A DNA stretch of 11,369 nt from Chloroflexota bacterium. GTDB taxonomy: Bacteria > Chloroflexota > UBA5177 > JANWHV01. The translations under genes were made by a program, and so were the position numbers. Where the stretch lies: assembly GCA_028287725.1 (NCBI GenBank), contig JAQBPC010000118.1, positions 1 through 11,369 of the forward strand. Direction: 5' to 3'. Below are positions 1-6,895 of this stretch, in pieces (within the stretch, counting starts at the first letter, position 1; each line of letters opens with the position of its first letter). Below the pieces are notes generated by a model. That model saw only the letters and a program-made list of their open reading frames with translations. It made no database searches and was not told the DNA's origin.

Positions 1-189
1 GCGGCCCGTCACCGTTGCGGTTGCCGGCAGCAGACCGAGCATTGCCATGCCAAGCGTCGTCTTGCCGCAGCCGGACTCGCCTACCAGTCCTAGAATATCT
101 CCCGGATGAACGCTTAGTGATACACCACGCAGAATCGGACCTCGACCATAGCTGGCTGTGAGCTCCTCGATTTCCACCAGCGCCGTCAT
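1..189 (-). CDS. Peptide ABC transporter ATP-binding protein, DppD/OppD type (3' part missing)
   Basis: This is the first 63 codons of an ATPase that would power the importer encoded just upstream of it on the same strand. The product starts MTALVEIEELTASYGRG and carries the Walker A motif GESGCGKTT at about residues 38-46, the nucleotide-binding loop of ABC ATPases. Phrasing such as ILRGVSLSVHPGDILGLVGESG is typical of the DppD/OppD family. The ATG (189-187) overlaps the TGA of the preceding permease gene as ATGA, which indicates translational coupling. No clear Shine-Dalgarno site precedes it. The Q-loop, signature motif, Walker B and the C-terminal oligopeptide-transporter extension lie outside the window. 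Whether a second ATPase (DppF type) follows, or whether this is a fused double ATPase, cannot be seen here. Confidence 0.93.
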   Translation of the reverse strand, partial: MTALVEIEELTASYGRGPILRGVSLSVHPGDILGLVGESGCGKTTLGMAMLGLLPATATVTGR

Positions 190-1064
190 CGGCCGTTTGC
201 CCGTAGCCGCGGGTCAAGCAGCAGGTTCAGTCCATCCCCTATCAGATTGAAGCTGAGCACCAGCAACATTATCGCCACGCCGGGCGCAATCATGGCCCAG
301 GGCGCGTTGCTCAGATAATCGCGCCCGTCTGAGAGCATCAAACCCAAAGACGGCGTTGGCGGACGAACGCCCAGCCCGACAAAACTCAGCGCCGCTTCCA
401 ACAAGATGGCGACGCCCATCAGCAGCGAAGCCTGTACTATTACCGGGCCCAGACTGTTTGGCAATACATGGCCCAGAAGTACCTGCCTATGTGAGGCACC
501 ACGAGCAAGTGCCGCCTCCACATACGGCTCTCGCCGCACTACCAGGGTGGCTGCCCGCATTACGCGCGCAATGATCGGCACATACACTATGCCGATCGCG
601 AGCAGCACCACGCCTGTGCCGGTGCCGAGAACCGCCGCTACCACGATGGCCAGGAGAATGGCCGGGAACGCCATCAACACGTCGAGCGGCCGCATGATCA
701 AACTGTCTATGCGGCCTCCAGCATAACCCGCGATCAGACCAAGTGGGATACCGACCGCCAACGCAATCAGGATCGAGCCCACCGCGACCGTCAGAGAGAT
801 GCGATAGCCGTCGGCCACTCGCACAAATACGTCACGCCCAAGACTATCCGCGCCGAAGAGATGATGCCAGCTCGGTGAGGCGAGCGAATCGTCGGTAACT
901 ATCTGTTCCGGCCCGTATGGCCAGACAAATGGGACTATCAACGCCACAGCCACGATCACCAGCAGAATACCCGCTCCGGTGACCAACTGCGCATTGGTAG
1001 ATTCCAGCATGCCACGGCGGCGCAGCAGCCTGGCGAAGGAGAGTGGGCGTACAAGCGTAACCAT
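186..1064 (-). CDS. Peptide ABC transporter permease, DppC/OppC type
   Basis: This is one of two inner-membrane permease subunits of a peptide/nickel-class (BPD_transp_1) importer. The product of 292 residues has an N-terminal membrane segment (about 28-50), then the family hallmark HLFGADSLGRDVFVRV (about 68-83). Further hydrophobic segments follow at about 90-113, 126-147, 150-170, 210-232 and 255-280. The EAA loop that docks on the ATPase lies at about 182-205 (EAALARGASHRQVLLGHVLPN). I chose the ATG at 1064, one base after the stop of the upstream permease gene. A longer reading from 1121 would add 19 residues inside that gene and is not needed, since 292 residues is the usual family length. 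The gene ends with a four-base ATGA overlap with the ATPase gene. The substrate cannot be told from a permease. Confidence 0.95.
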   Translation of the reverse strand: MVTLVRPLSFARLLRRRGMLESTNAQLVTGAGILLVIVAVALIVPFVWPYGPEQIVTDDSLASPSWHHLFGADSLGRDVFVRVADGYRISLTVAVGSILIALAVGIPLGLIAGYAGGRIDSLIMRPLDVLMAFPAILLAIVVAAVLGTGTGVVLLAIGIVYVPIIARVMRAATLVVRREPYVEAALARGASHRQVLLGHVLPNSLGPVIVQASLLMGVAILLEAALSFVGLGVRPPTPSLGLMLSDGRDYLSNAPWAMIAPGVAIMLLVLSFNLIGDGLNLLLDPRLRANGR

Positions 1065-1065
1065 A

Positions 1066-2016
1066 CTATTCGCTCGCGGTGCGTAGTCTTGGATTGAGCA
1101 CAATGTACATGAGATCGGCAACCAAGTTGGTGACTACGAAGGAAATACCCAGCACCAATACTGCAGCTTGTACGATTGGATAGTTGCGTGAGAGCGTAGC
1201 GTTGAGCAGCAAGTTACCTATTCCCGGCAGGGCAAAGACCTGCTCTACTACGATCGTGCCACCAACGAGATAGCCCGCTTGCATCCCGATTACCGTCACT
1301 ATCGGTATCGCCGCATTGCGCAGCACATGCCGCACAATCACCGACCCCTCCCGGATACCTCTGGCGCGCGTGGAGCGAATGAAATCCTGTTCGAGCACGG
1401 TGAGCATCGCGGCACGAGTGATGCGCACCAATACCGCCGCTAGACCAACGGCGAGCGAGAGCGAGGGCAAGAATACGTCCTTGAGATTCTGAAGTGGGTC
1501 CTGTGTAAACGGCACAAAGCCGGATGACGGGAACCACTGGAAACTGAGTGAGAACAACAGGATCAGCGTGATGCCGATCCAGAAATCAGGCATCGAAATG
1601 CCCACAAGACCCAAGCCCTGGGTGACCTTGTCCACCACGTGACCCTGCCGGACAGCGGCAAGAGCACCCAGGGGTATGGCGATGATGATCGACATCAGCA
1701 TCGCGACTATGACGAGTTCTAACGTGACCGGCAGGTCCTGTACGAGTAACTGTGCGATAGGCTGGTCGCTTCGGTAGTCCACACAAAAATCGCCGCGCAC
1801 AAGCCCACCAATCCAGGCAAGGTATTGCACATAAATCGGATCATCCAGGTGAAAAGTCCGATGCATCTGTGCAATCAGTTCCGGTGTGGCGTTAAGCCCA
1901 AGCACAGCCCGCGCAGGATCTCCTGGTACCAGGCGCAGGATTACGAACACGACCAAGGACATGCCGAAGAGAATCGGTATCGCGATGAGCAGCCGCCGGA
2001 CTAGCGCTTGAGCCAC
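1066..2016 (-). CDS. Peptide ABC transporter permease, DppB/OppB type
   Basis: This is the partner permease of the importer, with 316 residues. The N terminus is typical of DppB/OppB: a membrane segment at about 9-30 running into RLVPGDPA (28-35). A large external loop (about 35-95) follows, then hydrophobic segments at about 97-121, 133-158, 183-203, 235-257 and 280-305. The EAA-like ATPase-docking loop spans about 211-238 (DFIRSTRARGIREGSVIVRH), followed by the conserved VVEQVFALPGIGNLL stretch at 256-270. The start is a GTG at 2016-2014 inside the last codons of the solute-binding protein gene, a 16-base overlap, with GGAAGA a few bases upstream as a possible ribosome site. This overlap suggests coupled translation. 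The C terminus (NPRLRTASE) is normal for the family. Confidence 0.95.
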   Translation of the reverse strand: MAQALVRRLLIAIPILFGMSLVVFVILRLVPGDPARAVLGLNATPELIAQMHRTFHLDDPIYVQYLAWIGGLVRGDFCVDYRSDQPIAQLLVQDLPVTLELVIVAMLMSIIIAIPLGALAAVRQGHVVDKVTQGLGLVGISMPDFWIGITLILLFSLSFQWFPSSGFVPFTQDPLQNLKDVFLPSLSLAVGLAAVLVRITRAAMLTVLEQDFIRSTRARGIREGSVIVRHVLRNAAIPIVTVIGMQAGYLVGGTIVVEQVFALPGIGNLLLNATLSRNYPIVQAAVLVLGISFVVTNLVADLMYIVLNPRLRTASE

Positions 2017-3560
2017 ATATCTTCCAGGCGGATCTCAAGGGATGGTAATGGCGCCGATCCGTGGACATGCGGGGACGTCCAGTAGCGCTGAACCTGATTT
2101 GTGAGGAAGATTACAGGCGCCTCGTCGGCCACGGCCCTCACCACTTCCGGATACGCCGCATGTCGTTTCTTAAGGTCGGTAGTATACACGAACGCCTCAA
2201 GCGCAGCATTGATGCGCTTGCTCGAGATGCCGGGGAAGTTCCACCCCGACGGCGAGTAGGTGAGCGGAAAATAGAGGTGCGCTGGATCAAGCGTGGCGCT
2301 CCAGTAGGTCGAAGTAAGGTCGTATTTGTGCGAGCCAAATTGCTCAAAATACTGGGCCGGCGCATAGTTCTGGATGTTCATCGTAATCCCGGCCTTGGCA
2401 AGCTGCGATTTGAGAATCTCTCCAGTGCGTTCCTGGGACACAACGTTCGGCTGGCCAAGATAGGTAATGTGAAGGTTCTCCTTACCCGCTTGCTTGAGCA
2501 ATGCCTTGGCCCGCTCGGGATCCGGTGCGCCCTTATATGGGTCTATGCCCGTATACCACGGACTAGGCGGAGAGACCGCTTCGGTCGCCGTGACCGAGGT
2601 GCCGAACCAGAGAAGCTTTGCGAACTGCGCACGATCGATGCACCAGGCAATCGCCTGCCGTACCCGCTTGTCATTGAATGGGGGTCGAGAGCAGTTCAAT
2701 ATGATGAAATAGGGAAAGTACGGCTTGCCGGGCGATGAGACGATCTGGCTTGATGACAGAAGTGAATTAGACTGCTGTGCCGGTACCTGCTGGATCCAGT
2801 CAATCTGGCCGGTCTGCAGCCCGGTCAGGCGAACAGTGTCGTCGCCAATCGCCCGAAAGGTGACCTGGTCGAGGTACGGCTTGTTCGGCTTGAAATATTT
2901 GTTCCAGCGTGCCAGCGTAACATGGTCGTTTTGCACCCACTGCTTCATGTAATAGGGTCCGGTGCCTACTGGATGTAGCTTAGGATCGCCGCTCTTCACA
3001 GCTTTTTGGTTCATGATCTCGCTGAACGCCGCAAGCGAGGCCTCAAACGGGCCAAATGGGTGAGATAAATGGAAGCGCACGCGGTACTTGCTCAGCACTT
3101 CGGTACGCTTCCACGCTGCAAAGAATACGCCGTCGGCGTGCATGGGCAGCCGGTCAAACGTGAACTTGACGTCATTCGCCGTCATCGGCTCGCCATTATG
3201 AAAGACTGCGTTGTCCACAAGGTCAAGTGTCCAGGTCTTCATGTCATCCTGGGCCCATTTAGTCGCCAGGTTTGGCACAAACTTGAAGTCATTTGTGACG
3301 TTGATCAGCTTCGAGAAGATATTGTCATAGACCTCGATCGACGAATACAGCTCGCCGTCCGCCGCGTCCATGTTTACCGGCTGGTCAACGATGGCGACGG
3401 TAATCGCCCCGCCCTTCACCGGCTGCGTACTGCCGGCCGCGTGGGCAATCTCGCGCGGTCCGATCTCTAGCGCAGTTCCCAGCCCCCCGGCCGCGACTGC
3501 AGCACCGACTGCACCTGTGCGACGAAGAAACGTGCGGCGATCAATTCCTCGTATGGACAT
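2001..3560 (-). CDS. Peptide-type ABC transporter solute-binding protein (SBP_bac_5), Tat-exported
   Basis: This extracytoplasmic receptor of the importer has 519 residues. The N terminus carries a twin-arginine motif at residues 8-14 (RRTFLRR), then a short Ala/Gly-rich hydrophobic stretch and a likely cleavage region near AHAAG, so it should be exported folded by Tat. No lipobox cysteine is present, so it does not look like a lipoprotein. The body follows the SBP_bac_5 (cluster C) plan: FVPNLATKWAQ, FTFDRL, the strong family block VGTGPYYMKQW, LTGLQTGQIDWI, and FNDKRVRQAIAWCIDR. This family binds di- and oligopeptides but also nickel, sugars, opines and other compounds, so peptide is a default guess supported by the neighbouring peptidase-like genes. 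A purine-rich stretch (GGAGTGAGGGGGG) lies shortly upstream of the ATG. It is the first gene of the leftward operon. Confidence 0.95.
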   Translation of the reverse strand: MSIRGIDRRTFLRRTGAVGAAVAAGGLGTALEIGPREIAHAAGSTQPVKGGAITVAIVDQPVNMDAADGELYSSIEVYDNIFSKLINVTNDFKFVPNLATKWAQDDMKTWTLDLVDNAVFHNGEPMTANDVKFTFDRLPMHADGVFFAAWKRTEVLSKYRVRFHLSHPFGPFEASLAAFSEIMNQKAVKSGDPKLHPVGTGPYYMKQWVQNDHVTLARWNKYFKPNKPYLDQVTFRAIGDDTVRLTGLQTGQIDWIQQVPAQQSNSLLSSSQIVSSPGKPYFPYFIILNCSRPPFNDKRVRQAIAWCIDRAQFAKLLWFGTSVTATEAVSPPSPWYTGIDPYKGAPDPERAKALLKQAGKENLHITYLGQPNVVSQERTGEILKSQLAKAGITMNIQNYAPAQYFEQFGSHKYDLTSTYWSATLDPAHLYFPLTYSPSGWNFPGISSKRINAALEAFVYTTDLKKRHAAYPEVVRAVADEAPVIFLTNQVQRYWTSPHVHGSAPLPSLEIRLEDMWLKR

Positions 3561-3599
3561 CGGGCGGCCCCCCTCACTCCTGCAATCTTCATTCGACGG

Positions 3600-3627
3600 G
3601 TCATACGCATGGATACGGACATGCCAA
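3600..3627 (-). promoter_or_regulatory. Candidate sigma-70-type promoter of the importer operon
   Basis: On the minus strand TTGGCA (3627-3622, five of six to the -35 consensus) is followed after 16 bases by TATGAC (3605-3600, four of six to the -10 consensus). Transcription would start near 3593, giving a leader of about 33 bases to the ATG at 3560, with a purine-rich ribosome site in it. This was drawn by eye only; no experiment or matrix score supports it. Confidence 0.35.
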
Positions 3628-3679
3628 GTACAGCTGCACTGCCTGGAGACGCGTCTTTAGGTAGCCGGGCGCGCACTAC

Positions 3680-3689
3680 TTTTCGAAAA
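3680..3689. promoter_or_regulatory. AT-rich palindrome TTTTCGAAAA, possible operator
   Basis: This perfect 10-base palindrome lies about 120 bases upstream of the solute-binding protein start and about 53 bases upstream of the candidate -35 box. AT-rich dyads of this kind are common in Lrp/AsnC targets, and a gene of that family begins some 500 bases away. The assignment as an operator is inference. Confidence 0.3.
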
Positions 3690-3748
3690 TTCTCGCTTGC
3701 GTGATCAGCCTAGGCGGCACTGCCACCGGCTCTCGCACCAGCAGTCAC

Positions 3749-3760
3749 GGCATTTATGCC
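3749..3760. promoter_or_regulatory. Inverted repeat GGCAT-TT-ATGCC
   Basis: This perfect 5-2-5 dyad lies in the divergent region, centred 70 bases from the TTTTCGAAAA palindrome. It could be a binding site for a dimeric regulator. The sequence does not match its neighbouring dyads, so they need not be sites for the same protein. Confidence 0.25.
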
Positions 3761-3784
3761 CTGCGGACTTTCCCATACACCCAC

Positions 3785-3794
3785 CCCTTAAGGG
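3785..3794. promoter_or_regulatory. Palindrome CCCTTAAGGG
   Basis: This perfect 10-base palindrome is centred 35 bases from the preceding dyad. TGCCCT (3757-3762) and AGGGCA (3791-3796) also form a longer-range inverted repeat linking the two. It may be an operator or chance; no function can be assigned from sequence alone. Confidence 0.22.
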
Positions 3795-3885
3795 CAAATG
3801 AGTGCCAGCGCTGCACCGCGCCGACCGCGAGAGTTGCTAGAATGAAGGATGGTCCATAATGGCACCTTGCGTCATGCGAGGGGCC

Positions 3886-3908
3886 TCACGTGATGGATTT
3901 CGTCACGT
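3886..3908. promoter_or_regulatory. TCACGTGA palindrome with a second TCACGT copy
   Basis: TCACGTGA (3886-3893) is a perfect palindrome. TCACGT recurs at 3903-3908, so ACGTGA (3888-3893) and TCACGT (3903-3908) also form a 6-9-6 inverted repeat. The two TCACGT copies are 17 bases apart start to start. It may be a composite operator for the regulator gene downstream, but there is no direct evidence. Confidence 0.27.
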
Positions 3909-4133
3909 AGTCTCGCACATTCGTCGTTTTTTTGCAAGCGTGGCATAAGAATCAAAGTTCGCCGCTTCCTACTCCGGATGGCAATGATGCCTGGCAAGAG
4001 TGTATGATCCAAAAATCGAGATAAGCAAGAGGTTCCCGGGATCGACCGAAGGTATCGAGCTCAAGCCGCTCGGTCCGGTATGCATCAGTTGAAATGCCGA
4101 TCTTTGCGCTAGCCCGGCATCGCGCCGAGGGCC

Positions 4134-4153
4134 GTCCTGGACAACACCAGGAC
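4134..4153. promoter_or_regulatory. 7-6-7 inverted repeat before the regulator start
   Basis: GTCCTGG (4134-4140) and CCAGGAC (4147-4153) are perfect inverted repeats separated by six bases. They end 29 bases before the ATG at 4183 and just upstream of the ribosome site GGAGGA. The element could be an autoregulatory operator for the Lrp/AsnC-type protein or an RNA hairpin in its leader. The 20-base dyad is the strongest in the region. Confidence 0.4.
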
Positions 4154-4182
4154 CGTCGGGAATATCTGAATTGGGAGGAAGG

Positions 4183-5319
4183 ATGGGATCACCTCGGCAT
4201 GGCCACGAGGCGGACTCCATGTCTGCTCGAAGCCGTCAGAACCCGGAGCGACTTCGCGAGTCGGATTTCGCTGCCATGCCCGAATCTTCGTTGGAAGCTG
4301 GATTTCGCACAAACAGTACTGCCGCGTTACCGACGGCACATGCCGTCGATGACCTCGACCAACGCATCGCAGTAGCGCTCCAGGTCAATCCGCGCGCCCA
4401 GTGGCGCCAGATCGCCGCAATGGTTGGCACCTCAGAGTCCACAGCGCGCCGCCACGCCGAGCGGATGCTGCAAACCGGTCTTCTCCACAGCACCGTCACT
4501 GCTGACGCCCTGACGCCCGGCTTTCCTGTGTTAGTACAGTTCACATGCGACCTTCATCGAGTTACCGAAGTTGCGAACCGGCTGGCCGATCGCCCCGATG
4601 TGCGTTATCTCTCTCTCGTCACTGGTCGATTCGACGTCGTCGCCGAGGTGGTAGTGCCGTCTCGTGACGAACTCGCCCGCATCATCCTTGCAGAGTTTCC
4701 CACTATCCCTGGCATCAGTCACACCACGACGGAAACTGTTCTACATAACTTCAAGACCTCTTATGATTGGGGTCGGGATCTGTTGGGCGATGAAGTGGAA
4801 ACTATTCCCGATCTGCCTTCTTTCCCGTCACCCACGGCGCGCCAGTTTACGTTCGATTCCGTCGATCTCCAGCTCATTCAGCAGCTCAAACGAAATGGCC
4901 GTATGAGCTATGCCGATCTCGCCAACCAATGCTCAATTAGTGAACCCATGGCCCGAAGGCGTGTCGAGGCACTCCTCACTTCAGGCGGCGTGCGCGCTGT
5001 TACCTTCGTCAATCCCAGCATATTGGGGTACGAAGTCGAATTGCTTGTCTGGTTGCGTGTCGATTTTTCGCGTCTCGAGCAGATCGCTGCTGCTCTTGCG
5101 GAGCGCCGAGAGGTCCGATATCTTTCGGCCACGAGCGGCTTCAGCGATCTAGTCTGTGAAATTATCCTGCCCTCGCATGGCCATCTATACACCTTCTTCA
5201 CTACTGTGTTAGGCACTTTGCCCGGAATCCTCCAGGCCGATACGGCAACGGAACTGGCGACTATCAAGCGCGGCTTTATGCGAATAGATACCGCCCCGAT
5301 CCCGAAGTGCGAGTCGTGA
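4183..5319 (+). CDS. Tandem (double) Lrp/AsnC family transcriptional regulator
   Basis: This is a DNA-binding regulator of 378 residues, more than twice the usual 150-165 of Lrp/AsnC proteins, because the whole unit is duplicated. An N-terminal tail of about 55 residues is followed by a winged-helix domain at about 56-103 (DLDQRIAVALQVNPRAQW, then IAAMVGTSESTARRHAERML) and a ligand-binding RAM-like domain at about 115-190. A second helix-turn-helix lies at about 226-273 (SVDLQLIQQLKRNGRMSYADL, SEPMARRRVEALL), with a second RAM-like domain at about 283-365. The halves align clearly, for example DVRYLSLVTGRFDVVAEVVVPS against EVRYLSATSGFSDLVCEIILPS. I chose the ATG at 4183 because GGAGGA lies about five bases upstream. 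A TTG at 4171 would place that ribosome site inside the gene. An ATG at 4219 is another possibility. Lrp/AsnC proteins usually sense amino acids, which fits the flanking importer and peptidases. Confidence 0.92.
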   Translation: MGSPRHGHEADSMSARSRQNPERLRESDFAAMPESSLEAGFRTNSTAALPTAHAVDDLDQRIAVALQVNPRAQWRQIAAMVGTSESTARRHAERMLQTGLLHSTVTADALTPGFPVLVQFTCDLHRVTEVANRLADRPDVRYLSLVTGRFDVVAEVVVPSRDELARIILAEFPTIPGISHTTTETVLHNFKTSYDWGRDLLGDEVETIPDLPSFPSPTARQFTFDSVDLQLIQQLKRNGRMSYADLANQCSISEPMARRRVEALLTSGGVRAVTFVNPSILGYEVELLVWLRVDFSRLEQIAAALAERREVRYLSATSGFSDLVCEIILPSHGHLYTFFTTVLGTLPGILQADTATELATIKRGFMRIDTAPIPKCES

Positions 5320-5537
5320 ATCCCCGGTGACCTAAGTGCCGTCGAGAATCCTTTCGAGCGTCGCAGGCCCTCGTGTTGCACAATTTCGGCATTGATGTCA
5401 TACTCACTGCTGAAATCAGTCATTTTGTGGCCATGATTCGGCGCAAGTCGCTGGGGCTCATTGTCCGAAGTGCTGTGCTGGCCTTTCACCCAAGGGTCGC
5501 AGTCCACCGGGATGCGTACGGATGCCATGGAGGGATT

Positions 5538-6758
5538 ATGACGATCGGGCCCAACGTCCCCAAGCGCTATACAGGGTATAAGTCGTTCCAGTATCTCGAG
5601 CCCGATGTCGACTACAAACCGTTCCAGCTGGCCAAGGAGATCGGACGCGTCGAGCCCTATCTCGTGCCGGTGAGCAATGAGCAGGAGCAGGAAGTCCAGG
5701 ACATCCTCGCCGAGTCCATCGTGATCTCGCTTCATGATCATCCCTTTGTTGTGCCGGAAGATCCGTTTCAGATTTTCGACTACAACCGTCGAGGTAGGCA
5801 GTGGACCGGCTATGAGGGCCTGAGTGTATCCAGTCTTGATGTCGTTTTCGACAACTTCATGGATGGCACCGCCTTGATTACCTCCAATGCCGGCTGGAAG
5901 TGGATGGACATCATCCACGATATCGGCATTCGCTACAGCGATATTGCTCACCAGGATATGGTGTTCCGTGCTGAAACAGTCGAGGATCTGCTTCGCGCCA
6001 AGCGTGCGGGGCAGATTGCCCTTGTGCCCTCTCTCGAGGCTGCGACGCCCATCGAGAACGAATTGGATCGCATCGACGTGCTCTATGGCCTGGGAATTCG
6101 CTGCTTGGGCATTGCCTATTCCGAAGCCAACAGCCTCGGTTCGGGCCTGCGCGAAGCCCGGGACGGTGGCCTCACCGAATTTGGCCGTCAAGCTGTGCGG
6201 CGCATGAACCAGTTGGGGATGGCTATCGATGTCTCGCACTCGGGCGATCAGACCGCCCTCGATACAATCGAGGTCAGCGAGAAGCCCATCTTTATCACCC
6301 ATGTTGGCGCCCGTGCACTCTGGAACTCCAGCCGCCTCAAGCCCGATGATGTGCTCAAAGTGTGTGCGGAAAAGGGAGGCGTGATCGGCATCGAAGCCGC
6401 TCCCCACACCACCCTTACCGAGCGCCACCGTGAGCATTCTATTGACGCGTACATGGAGCACTACGAATACATTGCAAACCTCGTCGGCGTCGACCATGTA
6501 GCCTTTGGCCCGGACACGATGTTCGGTGATCACGTTGGCATCCACCACGCTTTTGCAGCCCACCTTTCGATTGCGCAAAGCCGCAAGGGTGCCCTTCAAT
6601 TTAATGAAGTCCCTTACGTTAAGGGCATCGAAAACCCCGCGGAAGCAATGCCTAACGCTACTCGCTGGCTGGTCAGCCACGGCTACAGTCGCGAAGATAT
6701 CGCCAAAGCGCTGGGGCTTAATATCCTTCGCGTGCTGAAAGAAGCCTGGCATCGCTAA
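5538..6758 (+). CDS. M19 (membrane dipeptidase) family metallohydrolase
   Basis: This zinc hydrolase of the renal/membrane dipeptidase family has 406 residues. Recognisable family blocks are the first metal motif SLHDHP (H66, H68), LVPSLEA with the bridging-type Glu at 167, and the block VLYGLGIRCLGIAYSEAN. After these come GLTEFGRQAVRRMNQLGMAIDVSH with His 234, THVGARAL with His 255, and DHVAFGPD with Asp 326. Family members cleave dipeptides, often with little stereospecificity. The first motif is normally HxD; here it reads HxH. There is no signal peptide, so it should act in the cytoplasm on imported substrate. The start at 5538 is set by GGAGGG five bases upstream. The frame is open back to a GTG at 5373, but those 55 codons show no family similarity. 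It lies 218 bases after the regulator gene and is probably coregulated with it. Confidence 0.88.
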   Translation: MTIGPNVPKRYTGYKSFQYLEPDVDYKPFQLAKEIGRVEPYLVPVSNEQEQEVQDILAESIVISLHDHPFVVPEDPFQIFDYNRRGRQWTGYEGLSVSSLDVVFDNFMDGTALITSNAGWKWMDIIHDIGIRYSDIAHQDMVFRAETVEDLLRAKRAGQIALVPSLEAATPIENELDRIDVLYGLGIRCLGIAYSEANSLGSGLREARDGGLTEFGRQAVRRMNQLGMAIDVSHSGDQTALDTIEVSEKPIFITHVGARALWNSSRLKPDDVLKVCAEKGGVIGIEAAPHTTLTERHREHSIDAYMEHYEYIANLVGVDHVAFGPDTMFGDHVGIHHAFAAHLSIAQSRKGALQFNEVPYVKGIENPAEAMPNATRWLVSHGYSREDIAKALGLNILRVLKEAWHR

Positions 6759-6895
6759 ACAGCGCAAGACGTGGGACCGCGATCGGCACATTGTCACGCG
6801 CTCGCATTGGGTTGCACGGAGCTTGAGGACAGTAGTGTGCGATCACGCCTGGTCAAACGGTCTGTGGACAAAGGACCGAAAGGAATGAGGAAGGC

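Larger units (their letters stand above)
3561..4182. other. 622-bp divergent intergenic control region
   Basis: This non-coding stretch lies between the start of the leftward importer operon and the rightward regulator gene. No reading frame in it looks like a real gene. It contains a candidate promoter for the importer, four compact dyad symmetries between 3680 and 3908, a run of seven T at 3927-3933 without an adjacent stem, and a 7-6-7 inverted repeat near the regulator start. A weak promoter-like pair for the regulator can be drawn (TTGCTA 3834-3839 with CATAAT 3855-3860, spacing only 15), as can a lone TATGAT at 4003-4008. Neither is convincing. The length and the number of symmetric sites suit a region bound at several places by an oligomeric regulator. 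Confidence 0.6.

Noticed and set aside
1065..1121. A 19-residue extension of the DppC-type permease overlapping the DppB-type gene
   Set aside because: The shorter product has normal family length and its ATG follows the preceding stop by one base, as is usual in such operons.
2061..2738. A 225-codon plus-strand frame within the solute-binding protein gene
   Set aside because: It is fully antisense to a well-supported gene and its product is Arg-rich with no known motif.
3909..3933. T7 run (3927-3933) as part of an intrinsic terminator with the TCACGT inverted repeat
   Set aside because: The stem ends 18 bases before the T run, too far for a terminator, and no gene on the plus strand ends there.
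3969..4220. An 83-codon minus-strand frame in the divergent region
   Set aside because: It overlaps the regulator start, has Pro/Ser-rich composition without a domain, and has no convincing ribosome site.
5376..5404. Promoter TTGCAC / CATACT before the M19 gene
   Set aside because: Only three of six and four of six matches to consensus; too weak to separate from chance.
5373..5537. A 55-codon N-terminal extension of the M19 protein from a GTG
   Set aside because: The extension has no family similarity and is not a credible signal peptide, and GGAGGG sits at good spacing before the ATG at 5538.
4908..6797. A 629-codon open frame on the minus strand, antisense to the regulator and the M19 gene
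   Set aside because: It covers two genes that have clear families and ribosome sites on the plus strand. Its translation shows no recognisable domain, and long antisense frames are common in GC-rich coding DNA.
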